Shown here piece after piece: positions 38,936 to 46,973 of a stretch of 64,000 bases of DNA. The DNA is from Amycolatopsis thermalba (GTDB taxonomy: Bacteria; Actinomycetota; Actinomycetes; Mycobacteriales; Pseudonocardiaceae), in contig NZ_PQHW01000009.1 in the NCBI RefSeq assembly GCF_003385215.1, forward strand, positions 1-64,000. The letters are read 5' to 3'. Every line of letters begins with the position of its first letter. Position 1 is the stretch's first letter. Both the position numbers and the translations under genes were made by a program. Below the pieces are notes generated by a model. The model had not been told where the DNA came from, did not search any database, and was given only the letters and a program-made list of their open reading frames with translations.

Positions 38936-40435
38936 TCACACCACGCCGAACCACGGCGCGGGTTGCTCCTCGGGCAGGGTCAGGACGGTGTGCACCGCGC
39001 CCGCGGCGGCGTAGGCAGCGTCCACGTGGCCGGCGCCGCGCCGGACGAAGCGCCACCCGTCGCCCTGGTAGTACTTCGACGCCCCGGCGATGTGGGCGTC
39101 CAGCAGCGGGTCCCCGGGGTGGATCACCCGGCGCGCGCGGACGAGGTCGGCCAGCCCCTGGCAAGCCTCGGCCACCGCCGCGCCCTTGATCTCGACCCAC
39201 TCCGGCCACGACCGCAGCAGCGGCGCCAGCGCGGCCGCCGGGCCGGACGGAAACCAGGCGCCGGCCTTGGGCTGGTATTCCTCGCGCAGCGCGGGCAGCT
39301 CGTCGCGGGCGGCCTCGGTGGAGTCCCACGCCTCGACGACCTCGACGCGCACCACCCCGGCGACCTCACCGGCGGCGAGCAGCGCGACGTGTTTGCCGTC
39401 CGGGGCCACGTCCAGGCACAGCACGATCCGGTCCTGCACGGCGTCGAGGGTCATGCTCGGGTCGCGGCACGCCTTCCACGCGGCGAGGTCCACCGCGCCG
39501 TCGAGCTGGTCGACCTTCTGCGACAGCACCTCGGTGCGGAACACCTCGGGCGGGTCGGTAGCCAGCGCCGACCGGATCGCGGTGTGGGAGAGCGTGCGGC
39601 CCAGCGCCGGGTTCGCCTGCGCCCACGCCTGCTCGTCGTCCAGCTCGCACCCCTCGGGGGCCGACCACTCGAACAGGGCGATCGACTCGTCGCGGGCGTC
39701 GCCCATGACGGTCACCCCGTCGCCGCCGTCGACGGCACCGGCCGCGGCGCGCAGGTGGTTCAGCACCACCGATTGATCGTCACCTGCGTTGCTCAGCGCC
39801 CAGATCTGCCCGTTCGCGCGGGCCATGATGGTCTTCGACAGCGACGACCAAGCCGCCCAGTCGCGCTGCTCGCGCACCTCGTCCAGCGTGAGGTGATCCA
39901 CCGACAGCCCGCGGCCGGCCGACCGGTTCGACGCCTTGATCAGGTAGCGGCGTCCGCCGTCGAGGTTCAGTGACTCCTTGCCGTTCGCGGTGAGGTAGCT
40001 CAGCTTCTCGTCGGCCAGCTCGGCCACCTCGTCGACCGACTCGTTCGCCTTGTCCAGCACCTCGCGCGCGATGCCGAGGTCCTGCGCGGCGCCGAGCACC
40101 AGGCGCGCGCCGTCGACGAACAGGCGCCACAGCGCCAGCACCTTCGACAGGTGGGTCTTGCCGTTCTGCCGCGCCACGATCGCCAGCACCGTCCGGAAGC
40201 GGAAGGTGCCCTCTGGCAGCAGCTCCAGGCCGTGGATCACCGCGAACTCCTGCCACGGCAGCAGCGGCTCACCGAGCACCTCGCGGGCGAAGTCGATGAC
40301 CTCGTACCCGCGGGTCGTCTTGCGGGTCAGCGGGCGCAGCGGCGGCGTCCACAGCCGCGGCTCGGTCCGGCCCAGGAGCTTCTTACCCGGCGCGACTTTC
40401 CCGGATCGCCGCGAGCTTGCCGCCGCGTTGGCCAC
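38936..40435 (-). CDS. Terminase large subunit
   Basis: A 499-residue ATPase-nuclease. Walker A-type VLAIVARQNGKTHLSKVL near residue 80, Walker B-type GLSVDHLTLDEVREQ near residue 160, and nuclease acidic residues in VLCLDVAPDGKHVALL and HVDAAYAAAG. It packages DNA into the prohead. Its start overlaps the small subunit gene; GTG 40435 is preferred but 40444 is possible. Confidence 0.87.
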   Translation of the reverse strand: MANAAASSRRSGKVAPGKKLLGRTEPRLWTPPLRPLTRKTTRGYEVIDFAREVLGEPLLPWQEFAVIHGLELLPEGTFRFRTVLAIVARQNGKTHLSKVLALWRLFVDGARLVLGAAQDLGIAREVLDKANESVDEVAELADEKLSYLTANGKESLNLDGGRRYLIKASNRSAGRGLSVDHLTLDEVREQRDWAAWSSLSKTIMARANGQIWALSNAGDDQSVVLNHLRAAAGAVDGGDGVTVMGDARDESIALFEWSAPEGCELDDEQAWAQANPALGRTLSHTAIRSALATDPPEVFRTEVLSQKVDQLDGAVDLAAWKACRDPSMTLDAVQDRIVLCLDVAPDGKHVALLAAGEVAGVVRVEVVEAWDSTEAARDELPALREEYQPKAGAWFPSGPAAALAPLLRSWPEWVEIKGAAVAEACQGLADLVRARRVIHPGDPLLDAHIAGASKYYQGDGWRFVRRGAGHVDAAYAAAGAVHTVLTLPEEQPAPWFGVV

Positions 40436-40790
40436 GTGCCCCACCACCCTTCGCGGCAGCAGCACGCGCCTTCGGCGAGGCGCCCAGCGCGTCGAGCGCG
40501 GCCAGCAGCTTCGGCCCGAGGTCGGACACTGCGGTGCGCTCGGCCAGCTTCGCCTTCAGCGCGGCGACCTGCTCGTACAGGTCCGGGTCCTCGGCCTGGT
40601 CGACAGCGCGCAGCACACGGTCAGCGTGCGCGGCCGCGCCCGCGGCCTGGTCGATCTGCCGGGCGTAGGTCTCGGCCAGCCGCGAAAGCGCCTGGTCCTC
40701 CTCGGACAGCTCCAGTTTCCCCAGAGACGCCTGGATCGCGGGCACAAGCAGCCGATCCGCGGACCGAAGCCCCGCCGACTCACGCGCCAC
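40383..40790 (-). CDS. Terminase small subunit-like protein
   Basis: A 135-residue helical protein (LVPAIQASLGKLELSEEDQA, LAETYARQIDQAAGAAAHAD) with a basic Gly-rich C-terminus (AKGGGARGQRGGK). The gene directly precedes and overlaps the large terminase gene. The GTG at 40790 has a strong GGAGG site. Assignment is by position and form. Confidence 0.65.
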   Translation of the reverse strand: MARESAGLRSADRLLVPAIQASLGKLELSEEDQALSRLAETYARQIDQAAGAAAHADRVLRAVDQAEDPDLYEQVAALKAKLAERTAVSDLGPKLLAALDALGASPKARAAAAKGGGARGQRGGKLAAIRESRAG

Positions 40791-41026
40791 CCCGCCACCT
40801 CCGACCGGTATAGAAATACCGATACAAGAATACCGCACGCCACCGACAGAACCCGCCCATCCGCTGCTCACGCGCCCGCGCCCGGCACGCCCCGCACGCT
40901 CCCGGGGAGAGAGGAAGACAAGGGCGTGGATCACCGGGGCGCCCCAGCCACCCAAAAACCGCAGGTCAGAGGCACTGTCCACTGTGGCGCTGTGTTTGCG
41001 CAGGTCAGGGGCTTGTGTTGTGGTGA
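40791..41026. other. Non-coding stretch with short repeats, between terminase and HNH genes
   Basis: No gene is supported in these 236 bp. Visible structure: an inverted repeat GGTAT-AGAA-ATACC (40807-40820) with another ATACC at 40830, next to the start of the late genes; and a 13 bp near-direct repeat GCAGGTCAGAGGC (40961-40973) / GCAGGTCAGGGGC (41000-41012). A late promoter and the cos region could lie here. Confidence 0.4.
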
Positions 41027-41317
41027 TCACTGGGTGGGCCTTGCTCGTCGTCGGCGTGGTCGTGGTCGTGGGTCTGCTGCCTGCCTGGCCTGCACCCCTG
41101 CCGCCCTGTTGCAGGACCGGTGCTCGGGGCCTTGGTATTGGGCCTTGCCGGTGCCGTCCACGTGTCCGAGGTCCCAGGGCTGGCCCGGTTGGATGGTGTG
41201 GCCGCAGCGGGCGCAGTCGACACCACCAGCAGCGACCCGGTCTGCCCACGCCTTGCGCAGGCGCTGGTGCGCGGAGCCGTAGCCCTGGCTGCTGGTGGTG
41301 CCGTAGCGGCGGTCCAT
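41027..41317 (-). CDS. HNH endonuclease, terminase-associated
   Basis: A 96-residue HNH nuclease: DCARCGHTIQPGQPWDLGHV supplies the first cysteine pair and the catalytic His region, and YQGPEHRSCNRAAG the second part. HNH proteins beside terminase genes help cut cos sites in HK97-type phages. The C-terminus is Arg/Pro-rich. Confidence 0.82.
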   Translation of the reverse strand: MDRRYGTTSSQGYGSAHQRLRKAWADRVAAGGVDCARCGHTIQPGQPWDLGHVDGTGKAQYQGPEHRSCNRAAGVQARQAADPRPRPRRRRARPTQ

Positions 41318-41340
41318 CTAGATCCGTCCAATGTAGAGGG

Positions 41341-41431
41341 AGTGGTGGATAGTGACGGTTTTCCCGTATACCCGCGCGCACACATATACGAAGGACTCAT
41401 ACGGAAAGTCCACCACTATCCACCACTTTCC
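41341..41431. repeat. Inverted and direct GTGGTGGA repeats downstream of the helicase gene
   Basis: AGTGGTGGATAGTG (41341-41354) is perfectly inverted at 41414-41427. The right arm also holds two tandem copies of GTGGTGGA on the minus strand and a 7 bp inverted pair GGAAAGT/ACTTTCC (41403-41409, 41425-41431). Between the arms lies an AT-richer stretch around GTATACCC and CATATACG. Candidate replication origin or regulatory site. Confidence 0.5.
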
Positions 41432-41435
41432 CTGG

Positions 41436-42878
41436 TCAGAGCGGCAAACCCGCTTCGGCCTCTTCCTCTGCCCGGATGGCGATCCCGAGGTACTGAGCGC
41501 CGCTGCTGGTCGCCTTCTTCTCGAAGCGCTCGCTCATGCGCCGACCGAACTCCTGGTTGGTCATCGCGGGCAGCCCCTGCTTCATCGCCCAGGCCGCCCA
41601 CGCTTCGTAGAGCGCCTTCGCCTTCACCTTCATGAGCGGGTTGCCGTTGACGCACTCCTCGGCGATGAACTGGCTCAACGGGTCGCTCTCGCTGCGGTAG
41701 GACTCTGTGCGCTCCAGGACGGCCGCAGGCGGGTTCAAACCCTGCCGTTGGTAGTCCACCCACCCCTGGTACACCCATGCGAGCACAGCGGGCAGCTGGC
41801 CCTTGAGCTTCTCCGGCAGCTTCACGTCCGGCTCGGCGACGGTCACGTCGAACGGCACCACCGACAGGCGGCGCCACATCGCCTTGTCGTCTGCGGACAC
41901 CTGCGGCTTGTGGTTGGTGACGTACACCAGCGAGTGCGACGGGGTGAACTCGAAGGTGTTCTCCCGCATGCGGTTCGCGCGGATCTTGTCACCGCCGGTC
42001 AGCCGCTTCACGGTGGCCGCGGCGATCACGTCGCCCTCGTCGGTCTCCGAGGTCACCACGAGACGGGCACCGTGGAGGTCGGCGAGGAACGTGGCGTGCC
42101 GCTCGTGCTTCGTGCGCATGATCAGCTTGGGGTCGACGGTGATCCCGTAGTCGCCGAAAGCGGCCAGCACGGCGTCGATGCACACGGACTTGCCGTTGCC
42201 GCCGGTGCCGGTGAGGATCGGCAGCATGTGCTCGCGCACCGTGCCGAGCATCGCCACACCGAACACGCGTTGCAGGTAGTTGCGGACGCCTTCGTCTGGC
42301 AGCACCTCCTGCAGGAAGTTCTCCCACAGCTCCGAGTGCGCGTCCGGCCGCACGCTGGTGCCCGCGCACTTGGTGATCATGTTGCGGGGGTTGTGCGGCT
42401 GCAGCTGCCCGGTCTCCAGGTTCAGCGTGCCGTTCAGCGCGTTGAACAGGTGGGGGTGGGCGTTCGTCTCCTCCGCGGAGACCGTCATCGGCCGCATGTG
42501 CTTCGCGAGTTCCAGCACGCCGGTGATGCCGCCGCTGGACTCGCACTTCTTCACGTCCGCCAGCAGTTGGTCCCGCTGCTTCGGTGGCATGTCGACGGAC
42601 TCGTGTCGGATGTCCTTCAGCAGCGCGATGACGCGCCGGCGGGCCTTGCCGTCCTTGTCCTCGACCCAGTGGGTTCCGGTCCAGTAGTGCCAGCCGATGC
42701 CGTGGACGAACAGCAGCTTGTGGCCGTAGGCGCGGACGAACCGCTCGGCGATGCGCAGCTGCCCGCTGTGCATCTCCTTGTTGAACGGCAACACCTGAGC
42801 CTCGTCGCTCTGTGCCTCCTGGACTGCCCCGTCCTGGTCGACCCACTGGTCGGCGTCGGCGTGCTCGGTGCCGATCAC
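41436..42878 (-). CDS. P4-type primase-helicase / SF3 helicase
   Basis: A 480-residue protein of the phage/plasmid P4-alpha-like family. The D5-N region surrounds LFNALNGTLNLETGQL; the SF3 helicase has Walker A ILTGTGGNGKSVCIDAVL near residue 230, Walker B-like ARLVVTSETDEGD, and VYVTNHKPQV (motif C). It is the main replication gene of the prophage. The GTG at 42878 overlaps the preceding stop by 4 bp. Confidence 0.85.
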   Translation of the reverse strand: MIGTEHADADQWVDQDGAVQEAQSDEAQVLPFNKEMHSGQLRIAERFVRAYGHKLLFVHGIGWHYWTGTHWVEDKDGKARRRVIALLKDIRHESVDMPPKQRDQLLADVKKCESSGGITGVLELAKHMRPMTVSAEETNAHPHLFNALNGTLNLETGQLQPHNPRNMITKCAGTSVRPDAHSELWENFLQEVLPDEGVRNYLQRVFGVAMLGTVREHMLPILTGTGGNGKSVCIDAVLAAFGDYGITVDPKLIMRTKHERHATFLADLHGARLVVTSETDEGDVIAAATVKRLTGGDKIRANRMRENTFEFTPSHSLVYVTNHKPQVSADDKAMWRRLSVVPFDVTVAEPDVKLPEKLKGQLPAVLAWVYQGWVDYQRQGLNPPAAVLERTESYRSESDPLSQFIAEECVNGNPLMKVKAKALYEAWAAWAMKQGLPAMTNQEFGRRMSERFEKKATSSGAQYLGIAIRAEEEAEAGLPL

Positions 42879-43210
42879 GCGGCCCCCTTCAAGGCTCGTT
42901 CCACCCGGGCCCAGGACCACGCGGTCTCGGCCCGGATCTGTTCTGGTGTTCGGGGTGCCCGCTCATAGTGGCTGCGGCGCTCGCGGAGTACGGCGTAGGT
43001 GGGGACGCTGGCTTCGCGCCGCCAGTCGACCATCCGCGCCATCTCCGCCGTGGACTCGCTCATGTCCTTCCGGTGCGCCCATTCGATCCACTCGGACAGG
43101 ATCTCCGCTACGTGCGGGCTGGTGTTGAGGAGCCGCCACGCCCCCGCGTCGAGCAGCAACAGCTGGTACTCGGCGCGGGGGATGGTGACGGGCTCGTTCA
43201 GGCCGTCCAC
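42875..43210 (-). CDS. Hypothetical early protein (111 residues)
   Basis: A 111-residue protein with VTIPRAEYQLLLLDAGAWRL and a basic, Trp-containing end (TPEQIRAETAWSWARVERAL). It couples by GTGA to the helicase gene, so a replication role is possible. No family recognised. Its start overlaps the previous gene by 13 bp. Confidence 0.5.
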   Translation of the reverse strand: MDGLNEPVTIPRAEYQLLLLDAGAWRLLNTSPHVAEILSEWIEWAHRKDMSESTAEMARMVDWRREASVPTYAVLRERRSHYERAPRTPEQIRAETAWSWARVERALKGAA

Positions 43211-43461
43211 GCGGGCTCGGCTTCGGCGTACTGCTGCAGGTGCTCGACCGTGTACTTCACCGCCGCCGGATCGGCGCCGGTGATAGTGAGGTTCCATCCG
43301 AGCGACCAGGCCAGCGTCCGCAGCTTGGAAAGGTCGACCATGTCGGGCCAGCCGCCGCCGATGTGGATCTCGACAGGAAAGTTCCCCACCCAGCGACGGT
43401 TTCGACCGTCGCGAAGGTCAGCCAGTTCGAGGCGCACGGCGCCCTTGATTCCCTCGGTCAC
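43198..43461 (-). CDS. Hypothetical early protein (87 residues)
   Basis: An 87-residue protein with a beta-alpha pattern (AVRLELADLRDGRNRRW, NFPVEIHIGGGWPDMVD, SLGWNLTITGADPAAVKY). GGAGGTG precedes the GTG at 43461, which overlaps the previous stop. Unknown function. Confidence 0.5.
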   Translation of the reverse strand: MTEGIKGAVRLELADLRDGRNRRWVGNFPVEIHIGGGWPDMVDLSKLRTLAWSLGWNLTITGADPAAVKYTVEHLQQYAEAEPAWTA

Positions 43462-44003
43462 CGGGCCACCTCCAGACGGGCCTTGCGGTGCCACGCTTCG
43501 TTATCGGCCGTGATCTGCCGGTAGATGGTCGGCAGGGCGATCAGCAGCGCGTCGCGAAGATGGGCTCCCATGTCGCCGCGCAGCTCCTCGACGAGGCCGT
43601 CGACGTGCTCCCGCTTGTCGTCCTCGGACATCTGCTCGAAGTCCTCGGCCTTCGTCACGCACCCGGCCCAGGCGAACTCGACGCTGATGATCGCCTCGGC
43701 CAGGGTGGGGGACTGCGCCGGGTACTGGCGCAGCATTTCCTCCTGCAGGCGGTTGATGTGGCACTCGGCGTGCAGCACGTCGTCGCGGTCGCGCGGGGGC
43801 TTCCCGACGCGCTGCAGGGCCAGCGCCGTGATCTGCAGGGTGTCGAGGCCGCCCTCCCACGGCTCGTTGATGTCGTCGTGCCCGCTGTTGTGCTCGCGGG
43901 TGATCTCGTCGTAGGCCCGCAGCAGCGGGAACAGGGCGTGGTAGTGCGAGCGGACCAGGTCGGCGGTGCGCTGCTCGAACGGGATCTCGTGCAGGTCGGT
44001 CAT
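43458..44003 (-). CDS. Hypothetical early protein (181 residues)
   Basis: A 181-residue, mostly helical acidic protein (DLVRSHYHALFPLLRAYDEI, DDVLHAECHINRLQEEMLRQ, GLVEELRGDMGAHLRDALLI). GGAGATC precedes the ATG. No motif or family recognised. Confidence 0.55.
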   Translation of the reverse strand: MTDLHEIPFEQRTADLVRSHYHALFPLLRAYDEITREHNSGHDDINEPWEGGLDTLQITALALQRVGKPPRDRDDVLHAECHINRLQEEMLRQYPAQSPTLAEAIISVEFAWAGCVTKAEDFEQMSEDDKREHVDGLVEELRGDMGAHLRDALLIALPTIYRQITADNEAWHRKARLEVAR

Positions 44004-44021
44004 GATGATCTCCGGGGAGGT

Positions 44022-44375
44022 TCAGGCGGCGCGCGCGGCGGACGTGTTGAGGCGGTACAGGCGACACGGCTTGCCGGTGTTGCGGCCCGCCCGGTCTTCC
44101 GACACGGTCCAGCCGTCGACGACCAGCAGCCCCTTCTTGGCGAGGGTCAGGTAGGTCGCGCCGATCACACGCGGGTAGACGTTGTCCGGGATGAGCTTGC
44201 GGACGGCGTTCGGATCGACCCGTCCACCGTCGGCGGCCGCGGCGGCGAGGATGGCGCGCACCACGGCGGCGCGGTCGTCCTCGTGCAGCGGGTCGCCAGC
44301 GACCAGCTGCAGGATCGACTCGGTGTCCGCATCGACGGGCGCGGACGGGAAGCGGAGAACCAGCTGGTCAGCCAC
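44022..44375 (-). CDS. Winged-helix-like early protein
   Basis: A 117-residue protein whose C-terminal half looks like a winged helix (NVYPRVIGATYLTLAKKGLL, VVDGWTVSEDRAGRNTGKP, RLYRL). The GTG at 44375 follows GAGGAGG. It may be a replication or regulatory protein; no specific assignment. Confidence 0.5.
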   Translation of the reverse strand: MADQLVLRFPSAPVDADTESILQLVAGDPLHEDDRAAVVRAILAAAAADGGRVDPNAVRKLIPDNVYPRVIGATYLTLAKKGLLVVDGWTVSEDRAGRNTGKPCRLYRLNTSAARAA

Positions 44376-44544
44376 GGACGTCCTCCTCACCCGCGTCGGA
44401 GTCCGCCCCGGCGCGCATCCGGCTGATCAACGCGTCCGTCGCGCGGCTCCAGCGCCGCCGCTCAACCGTCAGCCCGACCTTCATTCCGACCGCCACACCA
44501 GCGAGGAACAGCGCGGCCATCCAGAGGATCACGTCCAGCGTCAT
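44368..44544 (-). CDS. Small membrane protein (58 residues)
   Basis: A 58-residue protein with one N-terminal TM helix (LDVILWMAALFLAGVAVGM) and a basic cytoplasmic tail. TGATG couples it to the upstream gene. Unknown function. Confidence 0.5.
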   Translation of the reverse strand: MTLDVILWMAALFLAGVAVGMKVGLTVERRRWSRATDALISRMRAGADSDAGEEDVRG

Positions 44545-44897
44545 CACGCACCGCCCTTCGCCCGGCGCACCGCGGTGCGCAGCGCCCGGCCCATCCGGTC
44601 GGCCTCGGCCAGCGTCAGCCGCAGCCGCGGCAGGTCCGGTCGCAGCAGCTCGGGCTCGACGAACACGCACGGCTCCGCCTCGCGCCACTCGCGGCGGAAG
44701 AACACCAGCACCTCAGCCGGGTCCACCACCTTGCTCTCGCCGAAGTACCGCACCGTCGGCTCGAAGCAGGTCAGCGTGACCCGGTCCTCCCAGCTCGACT
44801 GGCAGGCCCGGTCGTCCGGGTGGTCACCGTCCTCGTGGTGGCCGATGCAGTCCGGCGCGCACGCGCGGTCCTGCCAGTAAGCACGGTCCTCAGCCAT
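44544..44897 (-). CDS. Cys/His-rich hypothetical protein (DUF6907-like)
   Basis: A 117-residue protein with an N-terminal Cys/His cluster (RACAPDCIGHHEDGDHPDD, then RACQSSW) and a C-terminal LRLTLAEADRMGRALRTAV. The layout resembles DUF6907-type proteins of actinobacteria. It is coupled by TGATG to its upstream neighbour, which has a related pattern. Confidence 0.55.
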   Translation of the reverse strand: MAEDRAYWQDRACAPDCIGHHEDGDHPDDRACQSSWEDRVTLTCFEPTVRYFGESKVVDPAEVLVFFRREWREAEPCVFVEPELLRPDLPRLRLTLAEADRMGRALRTAVRRAKGGA

Positions 44898-45265
44898 CAC
44901 CGACCACCCCCGACCAGCGCGCACGCCTCGGCCGCGGCCGCGTCGAACCCGTCGTCCTCGCCGAGGAGGGCGAGCGCCTGGGTCAGCGTGTCGCGCAGCT
45001 TCCGCACCCCTGCGGGAGCCAGGACAGCCGCGCCAGCCCACCGCCCGACGGCGATGGTCAGGGCGGGCGGCATGTGGGTGTCGTGAGCGGTCAGGCCGAG
45101 CACGAGGGGTTCCGTCAGGTCGGCCTCGTCAACGAGGTCGCACTCGATCACCTCGACCTGCCCGAGGGGCGCGTCATGCCACAGCGCGCCGTCAGCGGGA
45201 CTGTGTTCCTCGCACCACTCGTGCTGCGGACAGGCCGAAACAGGTGTTACCGTGAGTCCGGACAT
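44897..45265 (-). CDS. Cys/His-rich hypothetical protein (DUF6907-like), second copy
   Basis: A 122-residue protein starting at the ATG at 45265 behind GGAGGAG; a coupled ATG at 45367 that overlaps the excisionase stop would add 34 residues. SACPQHEWCEEHSPADG and ALWHDA give a Cys/His cluster, and VRKLRDTLTQALALLGED is like the helix of its neighbour, suggesting an old duplication. Confidence 0.5.
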   Translation of the reverse strand: MSGLTVTPVSACPQHEWCEEHSPADGALWHDAPLGQVEVIECDLVDEADLTEPLVLGLTAHDTHMPPALTIAVGRWAGAAVLAPAGVRKLRDTLTQALALLGEDDGFDAAAAEACALVGGGR

Positions 45266-45366
45266 CCGGGTCTCCTCCTGGTTGTTCACGCGGGCCCGCC
45301 CGGTGTGTGCCGGCAAGCTGTGCCGGGCCGGGTCCGTCTTGGTGTTCGCGGCCGTGGTCATGCGCA

Positions 45367-45576
45367 TCACGCCGCCCGCCGCGACTTCTTGGGCTGCTCA
45401 CCGCGGATCCAGCGGTCGAGGTCTTCCTGGTAAATCCGCCAGGCGCAGTTCGCCCCGCGCTGGTAGCCGACGAGTTCCCCTCGCCGCAGGGCCCGCAGGA
45501 TCGTCTTCTCGTGGCAACCCGCGTACTCGGCGGCCGTCTTGGGTCGAAAGAGCGTGTTCGCTCTCGTGTCACCCAT
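45367..45576 (-). CDS. Excisionase-like helix-turn-helix protein
   Basis: A 69-residue winged-helix protein of the excisionase/MerR type: FRPKTAAEYAGCHEKTILRA, RRGELVGYQRGANCAWRI, YQEDLDRWIRGEQP. A GGAAGGG site precedes the ATG. It is the first leftward gene opposite the repressor and may act as recombination directionality factor or early activator. Confidence 0.75.
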   Translation of the reverse strand: MGDTRANTLFRPKTAAEYAGCHEKTILRALRRGELVGYQRGANCAWRIYQEDLDRWIRGEQPKKSRRAA

Positions 45577-45625
45577 GTCCCTTCCCTTCCCAGATCGTGC
45601 ACTGGTGTCCAGAAGGGTACCGAAC

Positions 45626-45783
45626 TTAGCGGTAAGCCGCTAACGACACCCCCACGATCCGCCAACTTCCTCGCTTTTGGCGGCCCAGCTTGCGCGGTTG
45701 GCGGTAGTTGGTGTCTACTAGTGTCCTGACTTGTCCGCAGAAGGCACCAAGTTAGGGTCAGCCGATGGAAGACGAGCCGCTAA
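45626..45783. promoter_or_regulatory. Immunity-region operators: six TTRGCGG half-sites
   Basis: TTAGCGG-TAAG-CCGCTAA (45626-45643) is a perfect inverted repeat, and CCGCCAA (45659-45665) with TTGGCGG (45677-45683) is a second. Single half-sites lie at 45698-45704 (TTGGCGG) and 45777-45783 (CCGCTAA, inside the repressor start). The consensus TTRGCGG between the divergent excisionase and repressor genes suggests repressor binding sites. Confidence 0.55.
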
Positions 45784-46973
45784 CCGAGGCCGTGGCGTCT
45801 CGCGATGCAGACGACGACGCCGAAGTCGAAGACATGGAAGGTCACGAGGAGACCTACGAGCCGAGGTATCAACCCGGCCCAGAGACGCTCGGAGATGCCG
45901 CCCGTCAACGACGCGAGATCCTTGGACTGACCCAGGAAGATGTCGCCGAGAAGTTTGGCGGCCCGTCGGTTGCGAGCCTTCGCTCTATAGAGAACGCTCA
46001 ATCCGAGAGCTACCGAGCAAAAACCCTCTACGCACTTGACAGTGCGTTGTCCTGGCCCCGCGGAAGCTCTCTGTTCCTATTGTCAGGAGACATCCACAGG
46101 CTTGAGGAACCCGACAAGACAGATTACAAGTACCACGGCGACGATATCTATGAGGGGGCATTTGACACAGGACGAGTTCACCCCTGGCATTTCGACAATT
46201 TCGTGCGCGACATCATTCGCGTAGTACCGGATGAGCTGCTCATTAAATATGACATCTCAATACGGGCCACGCGTCCACGAAAAATGGCAGCAGAAGCAGC
46301 GCCACCTCTGCCTCCCGAGATCCCCGCAAGACCAGACGGAACGTCAACCCTCATCGAGCCTCCACGCCCGTCCCCACCTGCCGGCCAGACCGGGAATTGG
46401 ATGCGGACCACACATTTGGCCGGCAGGACGTACTCAGGCTTCCAGTTCACGAGCAGTAGTGGCGCCTTCATCGGTTACCGTGGACCTGAGAGTGACGCCC
46501 ACCAGGATGTGCCCGCAGTCATAGCCGACATCCTCACGGAACTGACCGTGGACCAGGTCGCCGACGTAATCAGATCGGCTCAGACGATCTACAGGGCGAA
46601 GTTGGCCGACCGCAAACAGTATCTAATTCGGGAAATAGGCCTGCCCGAGCCTTCGCCTGAATTCACGGAGCCACCAAAAGAACTTGAAGATCAAGCTTCA
46701 CAGGCGGCCTATCACCAGCTAGTCGAGGCTGAATACAGCTACGCAAATCAATATCGGCACGCGCAAACTACCCTCGATTCTTGGCAGAGGGCTCAAGATG
46801 CCTGGATGACAGAGATGACCGACCGCAACAGGGCGATTCTAAGGCAAGCCAAGACAAGCCACGATAGGGCACTGGACGAAGCAAGGCACGCTTTCGCGAG
46901 GCTGCAGGCCGCACGCACCAACTACGATTCCGTGGTCGCGGTAGGCGAGGAGGACGATGATGGCGAGCACTGA
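45765..46973 (+). CDS. XRE-family repressor with a long novel C-terminal region
   Basis: A 402-residue protein. An acidic N-terminal leader (EDEPLTEAVASRDADDDAE) is followed at about residues 45-100 by an XRE helix-turn-helix (RREILGLTQEDVAEKFGGPS, VASLRSIENAQS). The rest has no recognised domain: a Pro-rich linker near residues 185-210, then a helical charged end. The DNA is clearly AT-richer and codon use less GC-biased than its neighbours. Placement opposite the excisionase gene and before the integrase makes it the probable immunity repressor. The stop overlaps the integrase start. Confidence 0.72.
   Translation: MEDEPLTEAVASRDADDDAEVEDMEGHEETYEPRYQPGPETLGDAARQRREILGLTQEDVAEKFGGPSVASLRSIENAQSESYRAKTLYALDSALSWPRGSSLFLLSGDIHRLEEPDKTDYKYHGDDIYEGAFDTGRVHPWHFDNFVRDIIRVVPDELLIKYDISIRATRPRKMAAEAAPPLPPEIPARPDGTSTLIEPPRPSPPAGQTGNWMRTTHLAGRTYSGFQFTSSSGAFIGYRGPESDAHQDVPAVIADILTELTVDQVADVIRSAQTIYRAKLADRKQYLIREIGLPEPSPEFTEPPKELEDQASQAAYHQLVEAEYSYANQYRHAQTTLDSWQRAQDAWMTEMTDRNRAILRQAKTSHDRALDEARHAFARLQAARTNYDSVVAVGEEDDDGEH

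Noticed and set aside
40984-41352. Plus-strand membrane-like reading frame over the HNH gene
   Set aside because: It is the reverse-strand shadow of the HNH gene; the Cys/His pattern on the minus strand is specific.
38936-45265. Other long plus-strand frames across the prophage
   Set aside because: They have no start signals, are Arg/Gly/Pro/Ala-rich, and overlap genes with clear phage motifs.
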